Below are positions 31,650 to 45,519 of a DNA stretch of 64,000 bases, in pieces. How positions within the stretch are numbered: the first letter of the stretch is position 1; each line of letters begins with the position of its first letter. The notes under the pieces are model-generated. The model saw only the letters and a list, made by a program, of their open reading frames with translations. It was not told where the DNA came from and ran no database searches. The position numbers were made by a program, and so were the translations under genes. The stretch spans positions 147,149 through 211,148 of the forward strand of contig KN817570.1 of NCBI GenBank assembly GCA_000827495.1. The letters are read 5' to 3'. The DNA comes from Hypholoma sublateritium FD-334 SS-4. Taxonomy: Eukaryota; Basidiomycota; Agaricomycetes; Agaricales; Strophariaceae.

Positions 31650-33407
31650 GTACTGTGCGCAGTACCCGCCTATGCCTACTCTCGTGCTCTCTGAGGTGCC
31701 GTCTCGGCCCATTTCTCATTATTTATTTACATGTGTACCCACACGTACATCCAACCACCCGCCTTAGATTACCACACACACACCGCCCTCCCAAAACTAT
31801 CCACCAGCCACACAGCCTATCGGAACCGACCACCTACTGACGCCCCCCGGCACCGCACTCACTGACTGCATTCACATTCACCTTCGCACGCACTCGGAAT
31901 TTACTCGCACTGGATCCTTTTTTATCGCGGTTATTTATTCGTATTCGTACAAATTACGCCCCGTTTAGTTCCCCGTCTATCTCCTTCATGGCTCGTTCGC
32001 CGCCCGGATACCCTCTTACGCACACACGTCCGCCCGCACGCACCGCATACCCTACCCCTACTTTCTCGATCGCCCGCCCTCGCATCACCCACCCATCACA
32101 CCACACCCTGCACCGACATGCGCATCGTTCACGCCTTGGCATTTGCTCTGTTCACTTCTTGTACACCACCTTACCGCCTGTTTTTGGTTTGTCCGCAAGG
32201 TACTCATTGCACCTCGATTCCCTTTTTCTTTCTTGTTTTGCTGGAGAAGTAGATACACGCTCATTGGAGTAGTTCGTAGGTAAGTAGCTGAAATAAGATA
32301 TCCTTGGTTGACATTGTCTGCTCAGAAATTGGCTTGCTCGATGGGTGGCAGCACGTAGTATCCTCGGATCAAATCACAGATGATAGTGGGTGACCGGTGA
32401 GCAGCCGGAAATATAAACACCTGGCTGACATTATATGTCAAGACATTATTGACACGCTTGGATGGCGGTGGCGAGTGTTCTTTGCTCATCAGCACCACAG
32501 TGCTTTTATCATGTTCAGCATTGGTCTAGCATCGCCTTCGCGAGTGCAACAATTTTGATCGACTATGCCTTATCATCGACATCAACGGTTGATTCGGACT
32601 GCATCATCAATAGACTGCATCATCAATATCAATAGTCATTTTCAAAGCAATAACAATACTACCCACTGCCCTGCACAAACCTCGCATTGTGTTTTACATC
32701 ATTTGCACATACATTTGATTCGCAGGTAAGTACTGTGTCAAGACGAACACTTCGTTGATATATCTGTCGTTCAGAATCGCTTTAGTGCAACTGCCAACAA
32801 AACGCATGGATCTGGATCATTGGCATGATGCAGTACTCGCCCACAACGCACCCACTACTGGTATGTAGTCAGTGTGCAGCTCTGGGAACCTTGACTAACT
32901 CCATGCCTTCCAGCACTCGTTCGGTTGGTGTCCAATTGGTGTCCACACGTGCCCCCGCAAGTAGGCCAAAATTAGGAACACTTTTACGAGATCCCCAGCG
33001 CTAGTGTCAATCAAATATGGCTAATGCATTGCCATCTGTGGGTGTGATCATCATGAGAAGTTGAAACGTGATGGCATTATTGGTAGCCATTGTCTCCGCA
33101 GACCCCGAAGATGTGGCGAAGGAGGGACGCGCGGCCGGTTTAGGGACGTACTTCGCCTTTCTCCAGTACAATTTCAACGCCTCGGAATCTCTTTTTGTAC
33201 GGAAAATAAATTTCGATCGGTAAGAAGGAAGGTAAGTAAGTAGGAACACAAATAATTTTGGAGATAATTAAATATCTAGGCCGTCTAGAAACTTGCGATA
33301 CTGGTAGTAGTCCAGGCGTCGCACGCCCGATTTAACAAAGGGAACTATACGCACTCTGAACATCAGTCTATCTATAAAACCTCGGGCATATCTTGCATTG
33401 CAGCTGT
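31650..33407. other. Intergenic, no gene seen
   Basis: Begins with the C-rich 3' flank of the previous gene. ORFs are short and antisense or low-complexity. CATCATCAAT repeats near 32600. No gene supported. Confidence 0.5.
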
Positions 33408-34327
33408 TCAAAGTCCCAGTTGCCCACTCTCCGAAGTATACTCCGGCGGTCTCGCACTTTCTCCTCCCCAGCTCCTAGCCATATGAACCATGGCCTGATC
33501 AGTGCGTTCGGTATTGGACGCCCCGGCGGACAACCCAGGCGGAGTCGGCCCCGCAGCCCCCGCTCCCTCCGCCATCTCGACATGCAAGACAGTGGGGGAC
33601 GCATGACTGGCGCTGTTAGCGTTCCTGGAAGGTTTGCTGATGGGCGATGGCGAATAATACGCATCCCCTTGGGCAAATACGCTGGTAGTAAACGGCATTG
33701 CGATCTCCGCCGGTGGGCCCTTGCCGCGCCAACGCCGGACGACGGCGACGACGGCGAGCAAGAGAAGACTGACGCCTACGACTGCGCCCAACGTCCCGCC
33801 CGCAACGATGGCCGGCGGCGTCTCATCGCCTCCGGGAACGCTGGCGCTTTCGTCCGGCGCCTCGACAACAAAGAAATCGAGCCAGAAGTACGCCCCCGCG
33901 CCAAGCGCGGTGATGACTAGCGCATGCGGGCCGTTTTCGAGCGGCGGCGACGTGAAAAAGCGCGTCTGCAAGGTAGCGGAGTCGTTCTGCAAGCCCGTGA
34001 ACGTGGTCGGCGGCGCGCCGTCGACGCTATAGTCACTGGCGGGCTCCGCGGCATGCGTCCTGCCGGCTGCGACCTGGCCGTACACGGAAACGCCGGTTCC
34101 TGTCGCATGCGCCCGCGGTCAGCGCTACGCGGAAGGCACGCCCGGGGAGCTGGCTGGCGCCGGTACGTACCTTGAAATGCGAGTATTGCGGTGGCGCCCT
34201 TCTCTTGCGTGAGCGTCAGTGTGTCGTTGAACGCTGTCGGCGACGCTTGCTGCGACCACTTCCCAGCTTTCGAATAGACGATCGCGGGGTCGCGGTCGTC
34301 GATGTGAGTGGTGACAATCTTCTGCAT
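33408..34327 (-). CDS. Single-pass membrane protein with agaricomycete-type extracellular domain
   Basis: Two exons joined at AFQ/GTGVSVYG through an intron with GT-AG ends. The ectodomain has the pattern I know from many agaricomycete proteins: THIDDRDPAIVYSKAGKW, FNDTLTLTQEKGATAILAFQGTGVSVYG, SDYSVDGAPPTTF, NGPHALVITALGAGAYFWLDFFVVE. A transmembrane helix (AIVAGGTLGAVVGVSLLLLAVVAVV) is followed by basic residues RRWRGK and a ~90-residue polar cytoplasmic tail. The ectodomain looks like a beta-sandwich, carbohydrate-binding-like fold, but this is inference. No clear signal peptide, so either a 5' exon is missing or the TM helix acts as the signal. Function unknown. Confidence 0.8.
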
Positions 34328-35681
34328 AACGATGGGGCTGTTGAATGCTCTCGCTAGATCCTAGAAAATCGTACCGGGATTAACTGCGAGCGTTGGTCTA
34401 CGTTCGAAGATACATGTCTCGAGCACGCATATATGTATATACCGTTGCGTACCGGAAATCATGAATTCTTTCCAGCACACCATGGGTGCATCAAACCATT
34501 CCATGCCCACCTCCGACATAGTTTACTGGCGGCGGCAGTTCCGTACGTGCAGTCCCGTACGTAGAGTTCCCAACTGGATAACTTGATCCGGGCCAGGTCA
34601 ATTAGTGCCTTTTAGACTTTTATTTTATTTTATTTTCGTCGCTTTAGGGTTGCTTTAGGGAGCTGAGTTGGAGTTGAGCTCATAATATTCGGTGGTAATG
34701 CCAAATACTTTCAGCGGATAAGTCCTTGGTTATGACCGTCGGCCTGCAACCATCGAGCTACGGTCAGATACCTGGAAACCGGTCATACTAGTCACACTAA
34801 TCATCAGAATTTTTCTTGCGATTATCTGACGAACTAGCTGTTTTTCACTCTTGTGGAGGGCGACGGGGACTCGCGCATTTGATCAGCCCTGTATGCGGGC
34901 AAGGACCAAGACGTACCAAATCGGTCCGAAGGTGTACAGTTTCATGTAGAAATGACAGCCAGCCTCGGGGCGGGTGGACTACCTATCGTATTAGACAGTT
35001 ATTATCCTCAGACTGGATTTTTCATCCGTTGCTTGAATGTTGCTCACCGCGGATAGCTGGTAGTTGACATTTATATCTTGCGACTTGAATGGCGCGGGAA
35101 GTCTCGACTGCGTTCTATTTTTATCCGTCACGGCGCTTCCGACGCCGGTCTCAAGCAAGTCTCAAGACGGTCTGCTTTCTTGCCATTCGGCGCAACTAAT
35201 GCTAAAGCAACATTACCGTTGAAATCCCACACTCGCGAAAGTCACCCACATTAGTCCCTCAGCTCTTAGCTATTTCCTGAATGCATGTGCAGACGGCAAT
35301 CGCGCTTTGATGGTAGAGCGGATGCCGACCTGAACATGAGCGAGGACTCGATTCTCTAACGAGGTCCCCTCGTCGAGAGAACGGTCACCGGTCTACTTTG
35401 TAGGCCGGCGTCCGACCTTATCGAGCATTGCTCATCTAGAGACCGGTCGTCGGTCTATCTACTTTGATGGCTCTGGTGATTGCGCGGAGGGAGGCGAGGT
35501 CCACAGCTCCCTGCACCGGCCCGGGTCTCTCTGAAGTTGCGAAAGCCGAAGAGTCATAAATGGACTCGTTGAACCGCAATGACTACGTACATCCCGAACT
35601 TCGAAGTCCCGGAGCCCTTCACCGAGTCACTGTGGAACGATAAAACAAGCCTCTCCCGGAATAAATCACGGATAACGCAAA
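34328..35681. other. Intergenic, no gene seen
   Basis: Spacer with T-rich runs near 34620 and GAGACCGGTC-like repeats near 35390-35450. No supported ORF. Confidence 0.5.
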
Positions 35682-36605
35682 ATGTCCACCATCGCGCCTG
35701 AAGAGCTAGCCAAATTTATGCTCACGCCGGAAAATGGTTTCCAAAGCCAAGCCGCCCAAATTTCACATCGACAAGAGATCATCAGCACTTGGGGAGGCAT
35801 TAGAATAGGAGAAAATGTCCTTGAGCTCGGTTGTGGGCAGGGAGACTGCACCATTGTCCTGGCGCATGCAGTCGGCGAAAACGGGACTGTTGACGCTGTC
35901 GATCCTGCTCCTCCAGGTTATGGTGAGCACTCGCAGGCATCAGAAAAGATCAGTTAACCAGAATGCGATCCAGGCTCGCCATATACGGTTCATGAGGCGC
36001 AGCAGCACATATCTTCAACCGCCCTTGGACCGCGCATCTCATGGGTCGCATCGGACCCACTCAACTTCCTCCCGGAGGACTCTACTGAGCCGAAATACGA
36101 TGTCGGGGTCCTGGCGCATAGCCTCTGGTATTTCTCCTCTCCCTTGACAATCAGGACGACGCTTCAGCGCCTCCGGTCGCTATGCAAGCGCGTGTACATC
36201 GCCGAGTGGGCACTGTCCGCGTCGTCCGCGCCAGCTTATCCTCATGTCCTCGCCGCACTGACTCAGGCGTCACTTGAATGTCGCAAGTTGGAGACCGTGT
36301 CCAACGTACGCACAGTGGTCTCTTCCGCTGCGATCAGAAAGCTAGCCGAAGATGCAGGACTCAAGATAGTCAGTGAGGGTGTGGTAGTCCCCAAGGCGGG
36401 CTTGAAAGATGGGTTTTGGGAGGTTTGTGCCGTTACGAGCCAAAGATTCCTACAGCAGATCGAAGACAAGGTGAAGGACGAGAGAGAAAAGGCAGTTGTA
36501 ATTGCCTTGCGGGACGCAACATTACGAAGTCTGGAAGGCTTAGAGGGCGGGCGCAAGGCTGTTTTGAGCATGGATGTTTGGTGTGGTGTGTTTGAAAAAG
36601 CATAA
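35682..36605 (+). CDS. SAM-dependent methyltransferase, class I fold
   Basis: Two exons, 35682-35922 and 35974-36605 (intron 51 nt), 290 residues. Motif I VLELGCGQGDCTIVLAHAVG (residues ~47-66) is the SAM-binding loop, followed by TVDAVDPAPPGYGSPYTV with the acidic motif II residue and DPLNFLPEDSTEPKYDVGVLAHSLWYFSSP (motif IV/V region). The C-terminal half is helical with a long charged segment. Substrate is unknown. It resembles the stand-alone small-molecule methyltransferases common in fungi, and no biosynthetic cluster surrounds it. Confidence 0.85.
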
Positions 36606-36884
36606 AGCAATACCGCATTCCCATGAAATTCAACTGTAAATCGAATTATATTTCACCAGGTTCCCTATCAGTGCAAGAGAGGTCGACACACCCATAAAAT
36701 GTGGTGTACTTATAGGACTTCGATTGAACTCGCTTGAAGGCGGCTCGAAGCTTAGAGCCTGAGCGCTGAGCTAAGGACTCAATAAAATTATTCCCATAAC
36801 GTCCCACACAGGCATACGTGGAGTCCTTCCAGGCCATTCGCGGGCCAATAAACTCAAAACGCGTCGCGATATTTACACAGCCGA

Positions 36885-38129
36885 TCAGACAGCGATACCT
36901 CGGAAGGTTCTGAATTGTGCTTTAACGCGCGTCGCTTGTCCCTTAGTAAATCCCGTCATGCACGAGTCATCCGTGTAATCCATGAAGTTGTCTAAAAATA
37001 AAAATATCAGACACAGCGCAAAATGGTCTGCGAAGCTCGAATACGCACGAATCGGGTCGTCTCCTCCACCGGGGCACGTATCACGCTTCGCTGGACAGCC
37101 ATATGCAGCAGACTCTTCAGCGGGAGTGTCAGCAATCATGTCCCCCTCGCCAGTACAGCCGCCCTAATGATGATCATTTTGAGCGTGCACAAGGAAATAC
37201 TGATGTATCCAAGATGTACTCACCTGGAAGGTATGATAAAGTCCAGCCCAATGTCCAGCTTCGTGAGTCAGCGTCCTCCCGAGATTGAAAGTGGGTGATG
37301 AACTCCCGGGTAACGTAGAGTAGAGAATCACAACTCCGTCGTTGATAGGCTGGGCGTTAAAATCCATGGGAAATGTCGAATACCCAAGCAAGCCTTTCCC
37401 ATCTCCTTCCACAAAGCTGGAATACTCGCTGTCAAATTTCAGTGGGTAATCAGCGTCACAGATAGACTTACCCAACAGTGTATACGTTGAGAGTTGAAGA
37501 GTTACCCTGCCTAAGAACCGTTTTCATTCCAAGTTCTTGAGGACTGAGGGATTTCATTAGCCAGAAAGCACGATTTTTTTTAAAAAAAAAATATACGCAC
37601 GCATCTGCTGCAACTCGCAAGAACCAGTCCTCGCTCTGGGTACGAGATATATTGACTAAGTTGAAGCTGATGCCGGTTATGTTGTAGTCCTCGTTGATAA
37701 CCTTGATCTGGGCGTGAATTTGGGAATCCCTGGGAGTGACAAAAATGCTATGAGCGCCTTCAATGAAAGTGTATCGATTGTTTTGCACATACGGGACAAA
37801 TCCACCTTCGATAGTTTCGTTGGCATAGACAACATGGAAATAAACATCTATGGTAGCTGTTGCGTTCTCGGATTCCGCTGGCATACGCTGGGCCGCAAAT
37901 TTACGTTCGAAGGCAGCTTTACGAGCAGCAGTGATGTGGCTACCACAACCTCTGGATAAAAGTATTTATTACGCCACTCAGGAATCGAGTTGAGTAGTTG
38001 CAAAGCTTACCTGTGGCGGGGCATATCGCGAGAGAAGATCAACGATGGGGTGTCGTCAGCTTGGGGCCGCGGCATTGCTGTAACAAGGGATGCTGCAAGC
38101 GCAAAGAAAGTGATTATTGAAGAAAACAT
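36885..38129 (-). CDS. Secreted M43-family metalloprotease (MEP1-like)
   Basis: Extracellular zinc endopeptidase of the pappalysin/MEP1 type. A signal peptide ([19 protein letters not shown]) opens at 38129. The zinc site is [11 protein letters not shown] (HExxHxxGxxH) and the Met-turn is [15 protein letters not shown]. Between them runs [16 protein letters not shown], with Cys residues typical of the family. Six exons are needed. Each junction restores a conserved stretch: [50 protein letters not shown] and DPIHNFMDY. A divergent, decayed paralogue lies at 38839-39908. Confidence 0.9.
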
Positions 38130-38838
38130 TTTGACGGTCCTGCCGGTTTATGTGTTGGTACGCTCAGCGTTAGGAGATCCTGCTCCTGCCTCGATGAGTT
38201 GGTCAAGACGAACAGGTGAATTTACGTTTGATCTTTTATATGCGCAGTCCGGAAGCTGTGCCAATCATCGCTTACATCAACTCGAAGCGCGTTGCAACGA
38301 AGGCGCGCATCCTCCTGCCTTGTGTCCATCAAATTTTTGCCAAGTCAACAAGATCGGTTAACTTCGGTCCAGGGCATTTACATTGAGACAGGAGACTTGC
38401 ATAAAAGCATACTGGCAATTTCAGCGGCGGCTTATAGATATGTAGATAAGTGAGCAATAAAGTTTCAATTATAAGTCTCCATTGGCAAGCCGCCGCGCCT
38501 TGATATGCCAATTGCCATTCCGGGCAGTTCTATTTTCGGAGATGTCCCGAGCCCATCTCTGTTCCTCCCCTTCAGTAAGCACCTTGAATCCTTCAGATAT
38601 GCACAGTAGTGATCCCCATTTCCCTCCTGGAAGCGTTGAATCAGTTCTAAACTTCTACTAACCTTTACCATCCCGTGTAAACTTCTCCTACAGGTCTTGG
38701 TGCATTATAAAGGCAAGGATGAATCCTCACATTCGCGTTGCACGCCCAATGCCATCCGTTCTTTCGAGCAGGCCTTGAAGAACAATATTTCCATAAACAC
38801 ATCCTAAATTAACCACACCCCTTCCGATACACCCAGCA
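38130..38838. other. Shared upstream region of the two M43 genes
   Basis: 709 bp between divergent starts, likely to have carried both promoters. No gene. CATAAAAGCA near 38400 and TTATAAAGGCAAGG near 38705 are TATA-like; the second lies ~135 bp ahead of the pseudogene ATG. Confidence 0.45.
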
Positions 38839-39908
38839 ATGAAGTTCTCCACAGCCTCGGTCATCTTGGCGTTCATCAGCGGGCTTTCCTTGGTCGCAGG
38901 CGAGCAGAAGCCGCTCAGCACTTCTTCGCATAGCCACGCTGGCAGGAAGTGCGGCTCGGAGATCGCTGCCGCACGCAAGGCGGCTCACAAGCACGCGAGC
39001 GCGAAGGCCGTGAGCCACCCAGAAATCAACGTTAACTTCCACGTCATTGCCGCCCACCAGACGCGCGCCAGTGGTGGCTGGATCCCGTAAGTGCCCACTG
39101 CTCGTGTTATTTGAGTTTTTCAATTAATGAACTGCCCCTATTGTCCCGACTCCAACGATCATCAAATAACAGGAATACGCTACAAGCTCGTGAACACTAC
39201 TCGCACAGTCAACAAAGACTGGTTTACGGGAGTGTCCCCAGACAGGTGAGGGCTGCTATACCCATATACAACAGTAATGCTCATTTAATGCAACACTAGC
39301 GTGTACCAAACCACGATGAAGTACTAACTGCGCAACGGCGGCGTAGCCGCGTAGAAGCACTGAATGTCTACACCGTTAGGTGAGTCGCCATTCGCGCCCT
39401 TCCTTTCAAATAGCAACGATATTCTGACTTTAATTCGAAGATTCGAAAATCCCCGGGCTAATGGTCTTTTCGGCCACTCTACATTTCCCGCTGACTATGA
39501 AGGTCTCCCCAGGGATGACGGCGTTGTCATCTAGCACCAGACCCTACCCAATGGAAAAAGTGACCAACTCCAACAAGGCCTCTGAAACAAGAGCGAGACT
39601 GAACCATTCTGAATTTCAGGGTAATTCCTGCACCTCTACGGGTGATATGGTTGCAGATATTCCAGCTCAGAAGACCCCTGCCTCAGGGTGCCCCAGAAAA
39701 CGCCCAAATACTTGCCCTGGTCAGAAAGGACTGCATCCTAACCGTGAGTTGGATATATATTTTATTCTACAAAAAATATTTACTGAAGCTGTGCTGTAGA
39801 CAACTTCATGGACTATTCCGATGATGACTGCCTCCATACGTTCATCAAGGGACAGACATAACGCATGAAGAGCCAGCTAAGAACTTACCGCGATATCAAC
39901 GTTTGAGT
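38839..39908 (+). pseudogene. Decayed M43 metalloprotease paralogue
   Basis: It starts well: signal peptide MKFSTASVILAFISGLSLVAG and RKCGSEIAAARKAAHKHA, INVNFHVIAAHQT. RYKLVNTTRTVNKDWF follows an intron. Then it breaks. TAA at 39325 falls in the QTTMKYxLRNGGVAA segment, a TAG and a frame shift come before LNVYTV, and stops interrupt the GVVI..QTLPNG region. The whole HExxHxxGxxH zinc site is missing between 39530 and 39620. Family segments NSCTSTGDMVADIPA, CPRKRPNTCPG and DNFMDYSDDDC...TFIKGQ can still be read. It cannot make an active protease. Recognition across the entire length suggests fairly recent loss. Confidence 0.85.
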
Positions 39909-40719
39909 CTGCTTCAAAGGGGTAACTGTTGTACGTATAGATTAATGCAGTCTATCTGCTCTATATAATATCCCCCATTGAAATACCGTTACGGTTGAGC
40001 AATACGCACATAATTACTATGTCTGTTGCGGCGTCATTGCCACGAGCAGATCGATGTACTACATAACTCAGTATTGCGCCATTTTTAGAAAGCATCGCTA
40101 CTTACGAGTCACTAGTACTTACTCACTATTCAACTTGGGCAAAACGATCGTGTCCTCTAGGTTCAATGGTTGGATTTAGGTGAAGATACTCGATTGACGT
40201 GTCTTCACCCAAGTGTGTTCATAGCACGTTGAAAACGCGCCAGTAAGGCACGCTGCTGCACTGGTCATACCGTTCAGCGAAGAATATTGAGTCTTGCGTC
40301 ATATCTGTCAGAGGTATGTTCTAGGCCTAAGAGCAGTTGGTCATTCGGCTTATTGAAATTTACGTGGATATCGGCAATCGATTGGGAAAAGTCAGCGCAT
40401 TCTGGAGAACATGTAACGCACCAACAGAGAGAAAAGCCATATCGAAGCGGTTGGAATCCGAGAAAAGACACGATTCCGCGTGGTATATTCATATACAGAC
40501 TCGGTTTGACCTTCCTCTGACACGAAGCACAAGATGGATACAATCGCATTGATATAGGGATCTACCGAGAACGATGGTGCGTCTGGTGACAGAAACTAGA
40601 AAATCATTGGAGTATTAGGCTATTAGGGGTTCTTGGTTCTTGGTTCTTAATTGCCGCGGTTGGATTTGTCCAGGACTAGAATGAAAGAGGATAATCAGCT
40701 ATGATCCCAACGCGCACCC
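39909..40719. other. Intergenic, no gene seen
   Basis: 3' flanks of the M43 pseudogene and of cofilin. A 91-codon antisense/sense ORF pair at 40274-40552 has no recognisable domain. Confidence 0.5.
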
Positions 40720-41360
40720 TTATCGACCGCCATCAACGTGTAGCTTCAACACAGCTATTGTCGTTGCTGCGCGCTGCGGGGTGAAGGAGGTGAACAACAG
40801 AGCAGCCTCACCAGCTTCATAAGCGACCTCCGAGTAGTCGGTTCCTTGTATCTCCACTGCGACACCTGTGAGCGAGCGCTTCAGGCCATCCCGAGAGCTG
40901 GCAAACACCATCTTCTGCTTGATCTTGGCGTCATCGGGCGCCCTGATGAGCAAGGATTAGTCAGTGGGCGCACGTTGAGCAAAGAATCGGCAATCCAGCC
41001 CGAAGGTGAGAGAAAGAGCGCGCCGTATATTGAAAGAGAAATACTCACCAGGAGATGAAGATGATTTTGTTCCGCTTGCCGGCGCCTTCCTTCTCAAACT
41101 CGAAATCATAGATGGCCCAGCGGCACTCGGTCTCGGGGAGATCGCTGAGGAATGTGTCGTAGTCGCCATCGGATGAGGTTTTCTCGACAACGATTTCGCT
41201 GAAACCTTTGTTGAGGTTGAAGATGATGTACTTGTGCTCCTTCTTCAGCTTGAGCGCCTGGAAGGCCGAGAGACAATCGGGGTTTACTCCGACACCGGAT
41301 GCCTGGAAGAGAATGTCAATCTCATGGATTCTGACCTGTTTGAAAGGAAACACTCGCCAT
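40720..41360 (-). CDS. COF1: Cofilin (actin-depolymerising factor)
   Basis: Severs and depolymerises actin filaments. The protein reads [19 protein letters not shown] at the N-terminus, then [66 protein letters not shown], and YSEVAYEA near the end; the actin-binding long helix region is intact. Four exons (ATG 41358-41360, 41049-41302, 40812-40942, 40720-40754) give 140 residues, the usual length. The first exon is the start codon alone, with a 55-nt intron whose donor reads GC rather than GT (ATG/GCGAGT). This is the only frame-consistent way I found to attach an ATG. The C-terminal [11 protein letters not shown] is less typical. Confidence 0.9.
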
Positions 41361-42937
41361 TGTGTGTGATTGAGATGTAAGAGGTGGTAGAAGAAAAGAA
41401 AGATGATTAAGTGGCTGTGGCCATACCAACTCCGTAGATGAACCCTTTTCGGGACCTGCGTTCATTATCTCATCAATCTCTTATCTCGTGCCACACCATT
41501 CTAGTCACCTAGACTCAAAATCTCGCTGTGCATTCGCAGTGAATTGGGATCAATCGACTTAGAGCTGCAGCTCATATCTGTGCTATTCAACATGCGCGGC
41601 ATTTCTATACGTACTTGAAGCTTGATATAAGATATCGTCCGTTGAAAATTAGATCACGAGCAAGGCGACTCTGGCATCTCTTGAGTATCTATGTTGTCTC
41701 TATGTACAGTTAAGTAATTAATCATAACCATTTGGGAGTCCATGAATCTCAAGCCTATAGATGCAAATCTGACATACATCTGCGCGCAGCGCGAGGTTGT
41801 CAGTGCGGCTCCGTCTATCCCTGAAAAGTGAAAAAATCTCAACAAAAATCTCATCTGCGCGCCCGGCGTAGTGCGCATTGCCTGCGCACCCGCAGTTCTG
41901 TAGCTACAGTAGCAAATCACATATGTTGTCCAAAAAGGCCTAGCATAAATACCTTGAAGTCTCCGACCCGTACTAGGTGATACTCGTCGGCTGCATCCGC
42001 TGTCAGTATTTTGAACGCTTACTTTTGGCTTATTTGACCCCCTTCGGCGAGTAAGATGCAATTCATATTGAAGGTTTGGCAGGCGAGTTTAATAAAAGCA
42101 GTGCCGGCCCTGCCGAGCTTCAAGTGTTTGAACCGGGATGCCGACCCACGCGTACCGACGCCGCCGGACAACACCACCTCAATCGAGGATCATGCTTTCC
42201 TATTTTGGATAAGTTTAGAGTCACATTGGTCAATTGCATGTAAGAGATTTATTCAAAATAACTCAAACCCGGAGTAAATCTAGGAAAATCCTCCACGATG
42301 AGTCACTGCGTATTCTAATCTAAGAGCTTGAGCAGTTTATAAAAGCAAATTATCTACACACGGGAGTACTTTGGCGGAATACAACGTGTGCCATCTACCT
42401 GATCAGTGGCATGACAGGGCATGACGCGTCCGCTGAAAACAAAACCCTGCAAAATTTCGGCTACTCAAGATTACCGACCTTTCTTTGGAGATCGAATGCT
42501 GCCAAGCTCCTTTCTATATTTATTGAGTCCCCATTGATAAGTATGTCTTGCACCAAGAAGCAGTACAAAAGCGGGGTTGAACATTTGTTGTGTTACCAAT
42601 GTAAATATCGAAATGTTAAATGCGTGAAATGATCGACGGCCGTCTACAGCCGTCTACCAGTGGATTTTACTGTGTTTTAATCATATCCAGAGATCAACTC
42701 GTAGTGGAGTATGTGTCGAAAGAGGGGTTCTTTCTGCTTCCTGGGATTCGAGCCTTTGTGAATTGTAGTCGCCATGTGGCAAGAGGTTTGATTTCCGAAA
42801 GGGTTTACGGCAGAAGCGAAATCTATTCATACTGTACTCACAGGCTCCTGAGCAACGACATAAAAGAACGTGGTGCCTGTAAAATATTTTCCTGAAATTC
42901 CCCTACTCCCCTACTGAGAGCCGAACCACTCCACTTA
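41361..42937. other. Intergenic, no gene seen
   Basis: Promoter of cofilin and upstream region of the esterase. Several short ORFs (42056-42277, 42411-42632, 42620-42895) have no recognisable homology. Confidence 0.5.
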
Positions 42938-45336
<2,399 letters not shown>

Positions 45337-45519
45337 CAAACATCATCTCAACCGCTGCAGTTTGTACCGCTTAGGATAACCTTCGAAAGCAATACATTAA
45401 TATACTACCGACTGCTTGCTTTCACTTGAACAAAATGCCGTCTACCATGGGTTAAGATCAAGAGATATATACAAGTAGAAAACGAAAGACACTACACAAG
45501 TCGCGTAAAGACAATCAAC

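Noticed and set aside
30219..31712. 497-codon minus-strand ORF rich in Arg/Ala/Leu
   Set aside because: It is the antisense shadow of the GC-rich, Gln/Pro-coding gene at 30166-31649; composition is low-complexity and no domain is visible.
35295..35370. tRNA-like boxes (TGGTAGAGCGG and GGACTCGATTC)
   Set aside because: A- and B-box-like words occur but the acceptor and T stems do not pair, so no cloverleaf forms.
42120..42160. GGTTCAAAC B-box-like word on the minus strand
   Set aside because: No matching T stem or A box at the right distance.
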